A stretch of DNA of 64,000 nucleotides from Ruminiclostridium papyrosolvens DSM 2782 (GCF_029318685.1 NZ_CP119677.1:3959001-4023000), one strand, 5' to 3'; positions 9,801 through 21,600 are shown, numbered from the stretch's first letter. Program-made: numbers and translations. The notes: generated by a model from the sequence alone, not told the origin.

Positions 9801-10692
9801 GTATTTTACTTGCATTTTGCCCAAACCATTCCTTCAACTGACTGTCAGCTACCTCAGAGCGACCTGTTATTATAACTTTACCTGCCCCATTCTCAAATAA
9901 GGACTTCACAATCTCTCTTCCGATTACACCATGCCCGCCACTGACAATATAAGCATCTTTTGCGCTAAAAGAGATTTGTTCATTATCCTCAAATTTCTTG
10001 AGAAAATTAAACCGCTTGACCATTCTTCCATTTTTATTATATGTAACTTCAAATTCTTTCGAAAAATCTGACGCTTCACTCTCGATTATCTTGTCAATGC
10101 CGGAAAAAGCTTGGTTAGCTTCCTCAATACAAACTGTTCTCAAAATAACATTCTGCATTTCTTCAAAAGCAGTTTTTGCAAAACCCTTTAGCGCCTTGTG
10201 AAAGCAGCTGTTTAATTCCCTGTTTTCATACACCCATAAGCACAAGAGGGAAGAATTTTGCTTTGCTGCTGCTACGGCTTTTACTATATTATAAGCTTTT
10301 AAGATAGTATCAGAATTGCCATTACTACTATGTACTATAATTGTATCTATCTCTATATTTCTCTTATTTAAATCCTCAAATAGGTGCTTGTAATGTTGAG
10401 GATTTTTAAAATCAATTAATGCTTCTTTATTCTCACTAAATTTGTATGCAGATGAGTTTCTGACATATACGTTGCAGGGATATTTATAGTGTTGTACCTC
10501 TTCAGCAAATGCAAGTACTCCTTTTGGTTTCCGATTCTGTATTGACGGAGAAGGCACCCAGCTTTCTTGAAAATAATTCAAGTTCAAACCTATACTGTAA
10601 TTGCAATTGGATAAATAATTGTATACATTTAATGCTGAATTTTCGCCGGATGACAGTTGACTTAAATATTCTTTTAAATTAATGTTTTCCAT
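6886..10692 (-). CDS. trans-AT PKS, KR-ACP-KS
   Basis: The protein is 1268 residues. The N-terminus (about 1-35) is a short helical segment that may receive the previous subunit. A KR follows (structural half from about 60; GGHGVIG near 255; S near 377 and YAYAN near 392), then an ACP (GIDSV, Ser near 537) and a KS (about 620-1050; Cys near 798 in DAACAGG; intact EAHGTGT near 934 and NIGHSEG). The KR reads VFNN where B-type enzymes have an Asp, suggesting the A-type stereochemical class. After the KS there is only the usual KS-flanking region ending in a short acidic helix, EDDLEVILQELASDEG, a likely C-terminal docking element. The KR-ACP presumably completes the module begun by the KS at the end of the preceding subunit. 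The ATG at 10690-10692 has GAGGG inside the end of the upstream gene, only 2 bases away, so translation is probably coupled. Confidence 0.92.
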   Translation of the reverse strand: MENINLKEYLSQLSSGENSALNVYNYLSNCNYSIGLNLNYFQESWVPSPSIQNRKPKGVLAFAEEVQHYKYPCNVYVRNSSAYKFSENKEALIDFKNPQHYKHLFEDLNKRNIEIDTIIVHSSNGNSDTILKAYNIVKAVAAAKQNSSLLCLWVYENRELNSCFHKALKGFAKTAFEEMQNVILRTVCIEEANQAFSGIDKIIESEASDFSKEFEVTYNKNGRMVKRFNFLKKFEDNEQISFSAKDAYIVSGGHGVIGREIVKSLFENGAGKVIITGRSEVADSQLKEWFGQNASKIQYYRADIAVSKEVKTVHNSIKNNGYDIRGIINCSGVFNNSFIINKKENDIFDVLSPKINGTIALHEEFINENLDFFITFSSIAGVLGKIGQADYAYANCFLDNFAAYREGLRTDGVCKGKTICINWPYWSEGGMAIDDYEIDVLYEQLGAVPLTNKFGVEAFNKLLNAKSGSYTVLYGVQKKLREVLEKAQITEFTDNAVSADYSTPDLKSKTNEWLIKIFKDTFGISDFDTGTGFGELGIDSVGFNRVMLRIEKQLGPVKKTLLYETKNINEIADYLLETMSDKLEKILCVSMPAVPPVKVNAYVIEKPTERIVEKVQEPCDDIAVIGISGRFPKASNCEELWEVLKNGVDCVGEIPKERWDVDYYYSSEIKNLPEGKSYCKWGGFLADADKFDPQFFNMSPIEAAMTDPQERLMLEVAWEVFEDAGYTHERLKKFGDENGNALVGTFMSTASNTYNLIGIEQWGKGNYVVPNSLPWSLSNRISYFMKFSAPSYTVDAACAGGLVAIHQAISSLKNNECKMALVGGANMYLHPYKYVSLSQVKMLSKTGKCYAFSDKADGFVPGESVACVLLKPLKAAKRDNDRIYGVIKASEINHDADSNGYMAPNPKAQELLISNAIKKAGISAKEISYIEAHGTGTPIGDPIEVNALSKAFRRTTSENQFCSLGSIKTNIGHSEGAAGIVGLIKVLLQMKHKALVPSLYSDKLSPVIDFDNSPFYVQRTLEKWNKPLITDQGVQKECLRTAGVSSFGAGGANGHILVQEYKEDKKSIYNEDTEQVYILPISAKTQAQLGIYVNLMYQYISNNKSNLKLSAVAYTLQRCRNEMEYRAAFLTKTLDGFIKLMSDYLNHKDSRNFFSGIVKKNRGKEISRTAIEDMETARSMAEAWVQGNKISWYETRRLVPDLVDLPTYPFAQKSCWVKTINKTIPVRPEVKAAAEDDLEVILQELASDEGDIARIIEKIETIDKTNIK

Positions 10693-10694
10693 AA

Positions 10695-13600
10695 TTAATT
10701 CCCTCTTTCTAAAAAGCCTATTGCGCTATTAACTGTCATGGTTCCGCTTTCTACCTTCTTAATTATTTCATATAAATTTAATTCATCGCTATTTTCCTTC
10801 TCCTCATAAATCCCTTTATTATGGCTGATAGCAAGTTGTGCCGATGGAATTTGTTCGCCGGAAAATGGGTACGTTGGAAGGGACATCCTCCTTCTGCCTT
10901 TAGTATTACTCAGCTTCTCCCACTCCAAATCTATTCCTTCAACCCATAATTGTCCGATATTATTTAAATCACCACTATCTATCAGTGCTTTTATAAAATT
11001 AACACCTGCATTTCCTTTAAACATTGACAGTAAAGTACTTTCCTCTCCCTTGCTTTGCTTCAATATAATATTTTCATGGTTTTGGTTTTGAAGAAACATT
11101 TTCAAATATACAAGCAGTTCTTCTGTCGTAGAGGCAATTACAGCTAATCTTTTTTTCATATGCACACGGCCTGTCTGTAAAGTATACTCATAAGAATCCA
11201 AGAACTCAGCTTCTTCCTCTTGAGATAGTTCACTCTTTGCTTTAACCTCACAAACCGTTTCATTACAATCATTTTTAGTTTTTAATAATTGTCTCAGCTC
11301 GCTGATGGATTTACATACGGCAAATTGTTCAACTGACGGTGATTTTAACCTGTTTCGTTTCAACAATTCCTCTAACTTTACCATTTTATATAAATCAAAA
11401 TTTAATTCATCAAGTAAATAAGTACAAAGCAGCTCATTGTTGTTAAATCCAAAGAAATCTATAATTATATTATCTAAGTCAGCCAAATCTATATTCTCAG
11501 TCGGAATATCATTATAGCTGCTGTACTGACTTAAAAAATCAATATGCTTCTTAACATAATTTAATAAGATATCCTGATTATATGCTGAAAATACAAATAA
11601 CTTAGGGCTAACGCCTCTTACCTTACTCCGGCTTGGCTCATATTCTTGGATTATAATATTGGCATTAGAGCCTCCTGCTCCAAAAGCACTGATTGCCGCT
11701 GCTCTTAATCCGTCAGAATTCCAATTTTCATACTCTTGCTGACAATAAAATGCTGTTCCCTTGAAGTCTATGTTTGGATTTATCTTTTTAGAGTGAAGAC
11801 TTGGAACTATTTTTTTATACTTCATCTGAAGTAATACCTTGATTATTCCGGCAATACCTGCTGCAGCTTCTAAATGTCCGATATTAGATTTAATCGAACC
11901 TATGGAGCAAAACTGCTTCTCATTTGTATACTTATCAAATACGCTTTGCAAAGCCCTTATTTCTATTGGGTCGCCTAAAGCTGTGCCTGTTCCGTGAGCT
12001 TCTATATATGAAATATCCGAAGGCAAAACTTTTGAAGCTTTTATAGCACGTTCTATTACCTTGCTCTGATATTGCACACTCGGAACACTGTAGCCTCCCG
12101 TTCTTCCTCCATGGTTTATCTCACAGGCTTTAATAACTCCATAAATATGGTCGCCATTTTCTACTGCCTTGTCTAATTTTTTCAGGAGTAATGCCCCAAC
12201 CCCTTCACCCGGTACATAGCCCGAGCCATTCTCACCAAAAGAACGGCATCTGCCATCTTTTGAAGTAAAATTGTTTTGTGCTAATACTATATATTTTGCA
12301 GGATGAATAGATAAATTTACTCCCCCTGCAATAGCCATTTCTGCCTCATTATTATTAATACTGTCACATGCCATTTTTACTGCCGTCATAGCTGAGGAGC
12401 ACATTGTATCAATAGAAAGGCTTGGGCCGTGCCAATTAAAGTAATAGGACACCCTGTTTGCAATGGATGCAAAAATTGACGAGGGCAATGCAGGCTGATT
12501 ATCCAGCAAGGTACTGAACATTTGGTACTGCCCCCACATTGTTCCTACATATACACCTATATCTTTATTCACTAATTGCTTCATGGAATAACCCGCATCT
12601 TCTAGGGTTGTCCATACAATTGATAAAAACAGCCTTTCTTGGGGGTCCATCATTTTGGCTTCCGAGGGTGTGATATGAAATAGTCTTGAATCGAACCTGT
12701 CAATTTCTTTAAGAAAACCTCCATAATTACTTACATCCAATGTACTATCCTCGCCTATTATGGCTTTAATATCTTCCCTCGTCCAACGTTCTTCCGGCAC
12801 TGTCTGAATACAGTCTTTTCCGCTCTTTAGGTTTTCCCACAACTCCATAACATTACCTGCCATGGGAAATTGACCGCCAATTCCGATAATGGCAATATTT
12901 TTTGACTGTGAATATGCTTCTGACATGCTCTTTCTCTGCTGCACATGATTTTTATCGGTTATCTTATAATGCTTTGTCATAAAGGAATTGATTTTAGCTT
13001 TAACGCCATTTAATATAATTAGCTGTGACGAATTATCATAATTTGCACAGAGCAATAAATCAATACCCCTATTGTGATTCATCTTTTGTATTCCGGTTGC
13101 ATTATAAATGTGACTATAATCATATCCAACATCCATCCCGTCCAATTCCCACAAGGGCCAGTTAATGGAAAGTGTCCTTCCATAACGCAGCTTCTTATGA
13201 GCCAGTTCGTTTCTCATAGATGAAAAGTTGTCCATATACCCATTACCATAAGCGTAATTTGACTGCCCCAGATTTCCAAAAACAGCGGATATTGAAGAAA
13301 ACAATATCATATAATCAATTTTTTCTTCACCAATTGCACTGTCTAAATTATTGATACCTGCTACTTTAGTAGTAATAGCCGGTTCCTCTGCTTCAGCCGA
13401 GAACTTTTTGGACATGATAATAGCATCTTGTAGGCAGCCTGCTGCATGTATGATGCCGTTTATCTTTCCATGTTCTGCTAATGTCCATCGGACTTCCTTA
13501 TCAACTGCCTGTTTATTACAGATATCTGCACTATGGTACACCACTTTTGCTTTACCGCTATTAACCCTTTGAAGCCATATGTCCATTTCATTTGTTATAC

Positions 13601-15665
13601 TGCTTCTTCCAAGTAAGATGATATTACATGCATACTGCTTATATATTGCGTTAACTAAGCTTTTTCCAATTGCCCCCATACCACCAGTGATAATATATGT
13701 TCCATTGTCTTTAAAAAGGACATTCGTGCTCTCCTTATATTCCGTCAAACACAGTTCCTTGACATGTCTCACATAATCCCGATATTTTATTTCATTTACA
13801 GGAAGCTTTTGTTTAGAAAACTCATTAATTATAAGCTTCCATACAAGTTGACTGCTATATAGTTTCTTATCATATTCCAATGTAATAATACTTGAAGTAA
13901 TCCTCGTTTTTTCTGCCGCCAAACACTTATAAAAGCCAGTCAATGCCGAAGTATAGCAATTATTTGCGTTATCGTGAAAACCAATATTAACAATTCTGAT
14001 TTTACTGTTAGCATCGGCAAACTTAATCAAGGCTTGGCAAAACAATGCATTAAAAATATACACTACTTGCTCCGAGTAATTAGAAACAAGCTCATTTAAG
14101 CAGTCAAAATCAAACATATTGACCACATTAACATTTGCATTTTCAGGTACTGTCTTTGAAAATACTTGCTCTATTTCTTCCTTATTCAGAGGATTTATAC
14201 AGTAGCTATTGTTATCGTCAATCTCCTTGCACATTTTATTTGAACATATATGTATTACATTTCTAAGCTGTTCTTTAGCCTTCTTGTAGACCTCTGAGTC
14301 ATTTGTTAAAATTATGGTTAAAGACGGACCATACTCCCCACTTTGTTCTTTTTCTTCAATATCTTCCTTCCAATATGCTTCAAAAATGACATTTTCATCA
14401 TTCTGATTATTTAATTTATCAGCAGTAACTTTAACCTTTTCCCTCTTTTGATTAGGTGGAGGGGTCTGATTTTGTGTAAGATAAATGTTAAATTGTTCAC
14501 TGAACTGACCTTTTAAATATTCACTTAACTCCTTTATATTAGAGTATTCAAACATAATTGTAGGGTAAAGCTGTATATTTATTTGATTTTCAATATTTTT
14601 AACTACTGAAATAAGATCCCTTGAATCAAGTCCCAGTTCATAAAAGCCTTTTTCTAAATCTGATTCCTGTATAATGATTTTTTTTAAGTCTTCTATTTTT
14701 TTAATGATATATTTTTCAATGCTATTCTCTGTTAATGATAATTTTTCAAGCCCCAACTTCGGAGCTTCCTGTTCATCAGAGTTTATCTCTTGGGTGGAAG
14801 TAACCTGTTTCGTTGCCATACCTACTTCCCGAATCTGCTTTGATGACAATCTTTCAATATCAGCAGCTAATTGGCCTTGTTCGTCGAAGATTTTCCAGCT
14901 GGCACTTGTAACATCACCGCTATTGGCTACAGACACATCTTTATTTTCAATATAAACATATGCTTCACTGTAAAGTGGTTTAAATGCCCTGAATTTTTCT
15001 ATATGTATTGGTATAAAAGCTTTATTTTCAACTTCGCTTATTTTGTTATCTCTAATACATAAATAGGGTATTATGGTTGATGAATCCATAATGGAAGGCT
15101 GATGAAAAAAACCGTCCTTATATTGATTTGCTTCCTGACTCAGTTTGCTGTGAGTAATTATTTTATCTTTAAAGCAATAAACTTTGCCTTCCGCCTTCAT
15201 AAAAGATTTATGAGTAATTCCAACATTTCTCACAAACTTATATGCTTCATCCATATCCTGAATATACTCAGCCGATTTAGTCAGTTGCTCTGATATATTT
15301 ATCTGCTCCCGGGCAGTTGGAGATACTTGACAAATTTCACATTCAAAATGCTCCACCATTTCATCTGTATTATTTTGCTCTATATCTGCAATATGACTTT
15401 TACCTGTGATAAAGCTTTTTTGCCCAATATTTTTCAAACTTATTACTAACTCTCTTTTATTAGATGTTAAAAGTTCAATTGGTGTTTTAAAGAGAATATT
15501 TCGGAATTCTATTGTTTTGTAATCAATGTTCTCAGACAATAATACTTTAATACACAAATCTAATAATACAATTCCCGGCATTACTTTAGCACCATGTACA
15601 ATATGGTCTCTTACAACCAAGTTATTCTCGTCTATTATGAGGGAATACCCAAATTCTTTAAACAA
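10695..15665 (-). CDS. trans-AT PKS, DH-ACP-KR-KS with a LINKS-like insertion
   Basis: The protein is 1656 residues. It begins almost at once with a DH: H21 in DHIVHGAKVMPG matches HxxxGxxxxP, and the partner Asp lies near 194 in HQPSIMDSS, although the Gln of DxxxQ is replaced. An ACP follows (GLDSR near 347), then a complete KR (GGMGAIG near 662; S and YAYGN at 788-812; CLQD, B-type), then a KS (TMCSSA Cys near 1090; EAHGTGT near 1221; NIGHLEA). The KR lies after the ACP, an order known in some trans-AT modules. After the KS, residues about 1385-1465 form a helical, ACP-like insertion typical of LINKS elements. The C-terminus (LYEIIKKVESGTMTVNSAIG) looks like a docking helix pair. Translation starts at TTG 15663-15665 behind GGGAGGTG; no better ATG exists upstream. 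Confidence 0.92.
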   Translation of the reverse strand: MFKEFGYSLIIDENNLVVRDHIVHGAKVMPGIVLLDLCIKVLLSENIDYKTIEFRNILFKTPIELLTSNKRELVISLKNIGQKSFITGKSHIADIEQNNTDEMVEHFECEICQVSPTAREQINISEQLTKSAEYIQDMDEAYKFVRNVGITHKSFMKAEGKVYCFKDKIITHSKLSQEANQYKDGFFHQPSIMDSSTIIPYLCIRDNKISEVENKAFIPIHIEKFRAFKPLYSEAYVYIENKDVSVANSGDVTSASWKIFDEQGQLAADIERLSSKQIREVGMATKQVTSTQEINSDEQEAPKLGLEKLSLTENSIEKYIIKKIEDLKKIIIQESDLEKGFYELGLDSRDLISVVKNIENQINIQLYPTIMFEYSNIKELSEYLKGQFSEQFNIYLTQNQTPPPNQKREKVKVTADKLNNQNDENVIFEAYWKEDIEEKEQSGEYGPSLTIILTNDSEVYKKAKEQLRNVIHICSNKMCKEIDDNNSYCINPLNKEEIEQVFSKTVPENANVNVVNMFDFDCLNELVSNYSEQVVYIFNALFCQALIKFADANSKIRIVNIGFHDNANNCYTSALTGFYKCLAAEKTRITSSIITLEYDKKLYSSQLVWKLIINEFSKQKLPVNEIKYRDYVRHVKELCLTEYKESTNVLFKDNGTYIITGGMGAIGKSLVNAIYKQYACNIILLGRSSITNEMDIWLQRVNSGKAKVVYHSADICNKQAVDKEVRWTLAEHGKINGIIHAAGCLQDAIIMSKKFSAEAEEPAITTKVAGINNLDSAIGEEKIDYMILFSSISAVFGNLGQSNYAYGNGYMDNFSSMRNELAHKKLRYGRTLSINWPLWELDGMDVGYDYSHIYNATGIQKMNHNRGIDLLLCANYDNSSQLIILNGVKAKINSFMTKHYKITDKNHVQQRKSMSEAYSQSKNIAIIGIGGQFPMAGNVMELWENLKSGKDCIQTVPEERWTREDIKAIIGEDSTLDVSNYGGFLKEIDRFDSRLFHITPSEAKMMDPQERLFLSIVWTTLEDAGYSMKQLVNKDIGVYVGTMWGQYQMFSTLLDNQPALPSSIFASIANRVSYYFNWHGPSLSIDTMCSSAMTAVKMACDSINNNEAEMAIAGGVNLSIHPAKYIVLAQNNFTSKDGRCRSFGENGSGYVPGEGVGALLLKKLDKAVENGDHIYGVIKACEINHGGRTGGYSVPSVQYQSKVIERAIKASKVLPSDISYIEAHGTGTALGDPIEIRALQSVFDKYTNEKQFCSIGSIKSNIGHLEAAAGIAGIIKVLLQMKYKKIVPSLHSKKINPNIDFKGTAFYCQQEYENWNSDGLRAAAISAFGAGGSNANIIIQEYEPSRSKVRGVSPKLFVFSAYNQDILLNYVKKHIDFLSQYSSYNDIPTENIDLADLDNIIIDFFGFNNNELLCTYLLDELNFDLYKMVKLEELLKRNRLKSPSVEQFAVCKSISELRQLLKTKNDCNETVCEVKAKSELSQEEEAEFLDSYEYTLQTGRVHMKKRLAVIASTTEELLVYLKMFLQNQNHENIILKQSKGEESTLLSMFKGNAGVNFIKALIDSGDLNNIGQLWVEGIDLEWEKLSNTKGRRRMSLPTYPFSGEQIPSAQLAISHNKGIYEEKENSDELNLYEIIKKVESGTMTVNSAIGFLERGN
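11275..11510 (-). other. LINKS-like insertion in the KS-flanking subdomain
   Basis: Within the KS-flanking region, about 80 extra residues (including FFGFNNNELL, NFDLYKMVKLEELLKRN and SISELRQLL) separate the SPKLFVFSAYNQD strand from the YTLQTGR helix. The pattern resembles a degenerate carrier-protein helix bundle without a phosphopantetheine Ser. That is how LINKS domains (lateral KS-KS contacts in the bacillaene synthase) look. The other KS domains here whose flanking region is visible run straight through this point. The assignment is by pattern only. Confidence 0.5.
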
Positions 15666-15695
15666 TATAATTCACCTCCCGAATTTTTATTTATC

Positions 15696-18600
15696 TTAAA
15701 ACATCTTTTTTAATCCAAACATATTTGCCTCACTATTTGTATTAATTATTGTTGTAGAAGTCGGCTCTTTTTTATCAAACCAATAATATTTTTTATTTAA
15801 GGCTAATGGCGGCAAAGGTTGTCTTATGACTTCATGATGTCCTGTGTATTCTGATAAAATAACATGGGCGTTGGTTCCGCCAAAGCCGAAACTGCTTATT
15901 CCTGCAATTCGTCTTCCGTTTATTCCTTCCCATTCTTTATTCTTTGTACAAGGAAAGAATGGGGATTGTTCAAAATTAAATCTTGAATTAGGCTTGTCAC
16001 AGTTCAAGGTCTTTGGTAACTTTTTATTCTGCAAGCATAATACAACCTTAATTATGGAGGCCATACCCGCTGCACTTAAGCAATGCCCTATATTTGTTTT
16101 TACGCTGCCGATACCGCAGTAGTTCTTTTTATCTGTATATTCTCTAAAAACACTTGTTAATGCTTTTAATTCAATGGGATCCCCAATAAACGTTCCTGTT
16201 CCATGTGCTTCTATGTAACTAATATACTCAGGAGCAATATCTGTTCTCTCGATTGCCCGTTTAATAACATCCATCTGCATGTTGTAATTTGGTGTTGTAA
16301 TTCCCATGGTATGTCCATCATTGTTTATTGCAACAGACTCTACAACTGCCAAAATATTATCACCGTCAGCTATTGCTTGTTCAAGCTTCTTAATTACAAT
16401 AGTTCCACAGCCTTCTCCCGGTACAAAACCGTTTGCTTTCTCATCAAAAGCACTGCAAACACCGGTAGGAGAAAGAGCATCACTGAGTAAAACCAATGTG
16501 TTCTCACACAATATTAAATCAACGCCTCCTATAATTGCCTGTTCACATTCACCAAAATGTATATTTTTACAGGCTTCACTTAAAGCAACCATAGAAGATG
16601 AACATGCTGTATCAATTACCATAGAAGGGCCCTTCAAGTCTAAATAATGGGAGGTGTAAGCAGCTATGAAATTTTGTCCTAGCCCTGTTATTTTTGCTTT
16701 TTGCTCCTTTGGCATCAAGGAATGAAAATCCCCTACTCTGCTTCCTATAAATACCCCTATGTTCTTACCTTTTACATCAGCCTTGTCATAGCCCGCATTT
16801 CTAAGTGCATTCACACTAGTCTCAAGTTGTATGCGTATCAAAGGGTCCATTGTCGCCGCTTCAGTTTCCGGGATTTCAAAAGCCTTAGGATCAAAGTATT
16901 CAATATCCTTTACCATGGCAGCCCATTTTCCTATTGATTTATTTACTTCCGGCGTAGGTGAATAAAAAGGCTCCATGTCAAAACGCTCTTTTGGTATTTC
17001 TTTTACACTGCACTTCTCTTCCATCAAATTATTCCAGAACTCAATACAATTGTCAGCGTCAGGAAAGCGACAATCCGCTCCTATAACAGCAAATCTGGGA
17101 TTTTCATTTACCCCGCATGGTTTTATTTCAATGCTCTCCTTTTTTGGAAGAGAAATATTAACAATACCTGTTAACGCAGTACTGATTTTTCTGATTGTAT
17201 TGCATTCAAAGAACAATACAGGGTCTATTGCCGTATGAAGCTTTTCTTCCAATTTTTTTATTACTTCACCTAAGAAAATAGAGTCCATTCCATAATTTTC
17301 AAAGGCTTCATCTAAAGATATTTCATTTATATTAATAAGTAATACATCTGAAATCACCTGTGTTATTATTTCGGTAATTACATTTACTTCTGAAGACAAC
17401 CTTTTATTATCTACAGTTTGCTGAGTAAAATCTGACGCCGGTTTATTCTTTGATAAAACTGCCAGCTTTTCAATTTCAAAAACTTCATTATGTTTTACAG
17501 GTACAACAACTCCCGATACTTCCTTTTGTAAGATATTAAACAGAATATCTATACCTTCCTTGCAGTTAATTGGAATCAGGCCATTTTCTTTGCCAATCTT
17601 TGGTTCTGACACCATAAAGCCAACATCTGACCAGCTTTGCCAAACCACAGACAAAACTTGAGAATCGGTAATGTTTTTCCCATATTCAGGCATACCATTC
17701 AGATAGTTATTTGCCATGGTATAATCACTTACCCCTTTTGAAAGCCAAGGGCAAATGGAAGATATGGAAGAAAATAATACGGTTTTCTCCACCTGTAACA
17801 CCTTTGTTGCTTCTAACATATTGAGCAGTCCAATTACTTTTGGCTCTAAAACATCCTCAATTTCTCGCTCTTCTTTGTGGATAAAGGCAGCATTTTCCGT
17901 TGAATATCTGCCTGCACAGTGGAACATAATGTGTGCTTCACCAAACTGCTGATACACCTGTTTAAAAAAGTCCTCCAGTGCAGTTTTGTTATGTAAGCCT
18001 TGGGAATACACCAGCACTTCTGTACCATGGGACTCTAAGTCCTTGAGCAGTTCCTTCTTTTCAGGTGTATTCATATCGCTTCTTCCTAACAATACAAGCT
18101 TCTTTGCACCGAGTTCTGCCAGACGTGATGCTATCTTTGCACCTATCCCTCTGGTACCTCCGGTAATAATGTAACACTTGTCCTTCTCTACTTTGAAGGC
18201 ATTGTCACTTTTCCAATTAAACTCTAACTGCTGATATCCTGTTGTATTTCTTATGCCTGCTTTATAAAAAACTTCACCATTGCCATCAAAGGTAATTTCG
18301 TTTTTCAAACAATTAAGTATTGAATCCATTGTATAGTCAATTGTAAAATCAATAGTTTTACTTTGAATCCAAGGGTATTCTGCACCTAAACTCTTCATCA
18401 ATCCCGCCGTAAGAACACCATTTTGTGTAATGCCTTCATTTACGCCCTGTGTGCAATGAAGGATATCCAGACCTGCTTGTCTTGTTTTCTTTATAAGATG
18501 TTTATACAAATTAAATTTGCTATGAGGTATTTTAAATATTTCTTTACTTCCTGTTTGCAAATCAGATAAATCAATGACTACTGTTTTATTTTTCTGCTTT

Positions 18601-21600
18601 ACTTTCCTCTCTAAACTCGCTTCACAAACAGTAGAAGCATCATCCATTTCTATGAATTCTGCGCTGTCTAAATTCATTGCTTTTATTGCAGCACTTTTTA
18701 AAAAGCTCTGTTCCTTTTTAATAAGAAAGACTATGTTTGCATTATATATTTCTGTCGTACTGCTTGAAGCTTCTGACTTACTCCATTGTTTCTTATACAA
18801 ATCAATGCAGATTGATTCAGCTTCATTTTTCATCTTATAAATACGTGATTCACCAAGGGGCGCCCAATGCTTTATCTTTTCGAAGGGATATAATGGCAAG
18901 TTAACAATAGCCATTTTTTCACTATAAAATTTCTCCCATTCCACTTCATATCCATCCACCCATGCTTGGGCTATTTCTACGGCATTTGCACTTAAATCAT
19001 ATTTTAAAGTCTCAATGTCTAAGCTTTTAACATCAAGTTTGTCATTACTAACATTATTGATAAATACATTAAGGCTCTTTTCATTGCCCAATGTAATATC
19101 CTCTAAACATTGAATCAGTTGTTTTGTGTTTTCAAATACTATAGCTACACGGACATTCATATGATTACGTCCGATTTGAGTTGTGTAAGCCAAGCGAGTA
19201 TCAAATTCATATTCTTCTGTCGCCTGTGGTGTTTTCAACAAAAAATTCCTGTACAAGTCGATATATCTTAACAAGGCTTTTTCATTTTTTACTGATAACA
19301 CAAATATCTTTTTTTCTTTAGTTTCGATTATATCTTTATAAGAATTATCATAACCTTCCAGAATAACATGAGCATTAGCTCCTCCGGCACCAAAAGAACT
19401 GATTCCGGCTCTTAAAATATTATTATCATCACCACTCCATGGCTCTAATTGTGTCTGTACTTTAAATGGAGTAGTTTTCATATCAACATTGGGATTTAGT
19501 TTTTCTGCATGAATTGATGGAACAAGCATTTTATACTTCATTTGTAAAAGCACTTTTGTGAGGCTTGCCATACCTGCCGCCGCTTCTAAATGCCCTATAT
19601 TACTTTTTACGGAGCCTATGCTTATAGATTGTTTTTGATTATTGTCTTTTTCGAATACCTTTCGCAATCCTGCAATTTCAATTGGGTCTCCTAATGAAGT
19701 ACCTGTTCCGTGTGCTTCTATATAGCTGATGGATTTTTTATCAACTCCTGCATTTTCTAATGCAGCATTAATAACATTTGCTTGCTCTATAGGATTCGGA
19801 ACAAAATAGCCTTGCGCTTTGCCTCCATGATTTATACTAACTCCCTTTATAATCCCATAAATTTTATCCTTATCAGCTAATGCCCTATCCAAGCGTTTTA
19901 CTATAAATGAACCTGCACCCTCACCCGGTACATAACCCGAACCGCCTTCGCCAAAAGAACGACACCTGCCATCTTTTGAAAGGAAATTTCCTTTTTTTAA
20001 TTGGATATATTTATATGGATGCAGTGTTAAATTAACACCACCCACTACTGCCATATCTATATCATGATTTTGTATGCTTTGATATGCCAATTGCAACGCA
20101 GTTAATGAAGATGAACACATAGTATCCAGTGTTATACTTGGGCCATGTAAGTTAAATATATATGAAATTCTGTTGGAAATAGAGGCTAAAGAGGAATCGT
20201 ACCCTTCCATTTTTCCGTTGTATGCATCTTCAATACCGTATAACTGGTAGTTACTCCACATTGCTCCGGTATATACTCCCACTTTATATTTTTCTAAGCG
20301 TTTCTTATTATAACCTGCGTCCTCCAAGGCATGCCAAACAGTCTGTGCATACACTCGCTGATGAGGGTCCATAGCCTTTGCTTCGGCAGGAGCAATATTA
20401 AAAACCAAAGAATCAAATTCATCTGCTCCTTCAATAAAACCTCCCCATTTTTCAGGGCTTTTCCACCATTCATCAGCATTTTCATCACAGTAGTTCATGT
20501 AATCCCATCTGCTTTTTGGTATAACGTCTATACAGTCCATTCCAGCTTTCAGGTTCTCCCAAAACACATCTAAGCTTTCAGCTTTTGGGTATTTTCCTGC
20601 TATTCCGATAATAGCAATTTCAAATGCTCCACTATCTCCCTCATGGATTTCATCTTTTACAGTTACCTCTATCTCCTCATTATGAACCGCTTCAACAATT
20701 TTCTCAGGACTTTTTTCTATAATAATTTTATTCTTGCAGGCATCATAATAATTCTGTATAAAATGCTCAGCTATTTCCTTTATACAGCGGTATTCAAATA
20801 ACAAGGTTTTTGATATATTATCAAAAACTTTTTCAAATTCTATATTTATCTCTGTTGTCATTACAGAATCTATTCCCAGATTTTGAATTGATTTTTTGGG
20901 AGTCAGTGAATCTGTATCAATTCCTGTTACCTTTGAAATTATTTCTGTAATCCATATTATTACATTATCTAAAAGTCCATCATTATTATCATTAGCAGAC
21001 ATTTTCTCTTTTGGTACTGTATTAGCGGATGAATCCTTTGCTTCAATATACTTGTCTGTATTAGTGTTTCTCGAGAAATTCTCCAATTTTTGTCTGTCTC
21101 CATATAAAACAATTAAGCTTTTTGAATTATCAGCTAATGTATGTTTAACAATGTCAATACCCACTCTGGTGGGCATTGGTCTGAAGCCATATGCTGAAAA
21201 TATTTTTTCTTTATATTCCTTCGGCATTTTCATGCCCTCAGTGTCCCAAAAAGGCCAGCTTATGGATATAATATCCGGGTCTGCTTGTTTTGTACAAAGA
21301 CTGTTTATAAGCATATTGGCATATGCATAATCTAATTGACCTTCGTTTCCAAAAACCCCTGAAGTAGATGAAAAGAACAACACTTTTTTAAAATTATACG
21401 TTCTCTTCATATCAATTATAGCCAGTGCTCCGTTAATTTTTGAACTTATTACCCTTTTAAAGGATTCAACACTTTTATTAGGTAATCTGCAATCTTCTAA
21501 AATCCCTGCACAGTGAAAAACATAGTCTATTTTTTCAAACTTAGACCCTACTTCATGAAACAACCTCTTTATATCAATATAGTTACTAATATCTGCACTA

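Noticed and set aside
17846-18028. 60-residue minus-strand ORF within the PKS KR2 region
   Set aside because: It is out of frame with the intact KR and shows no sign of a frameshift.
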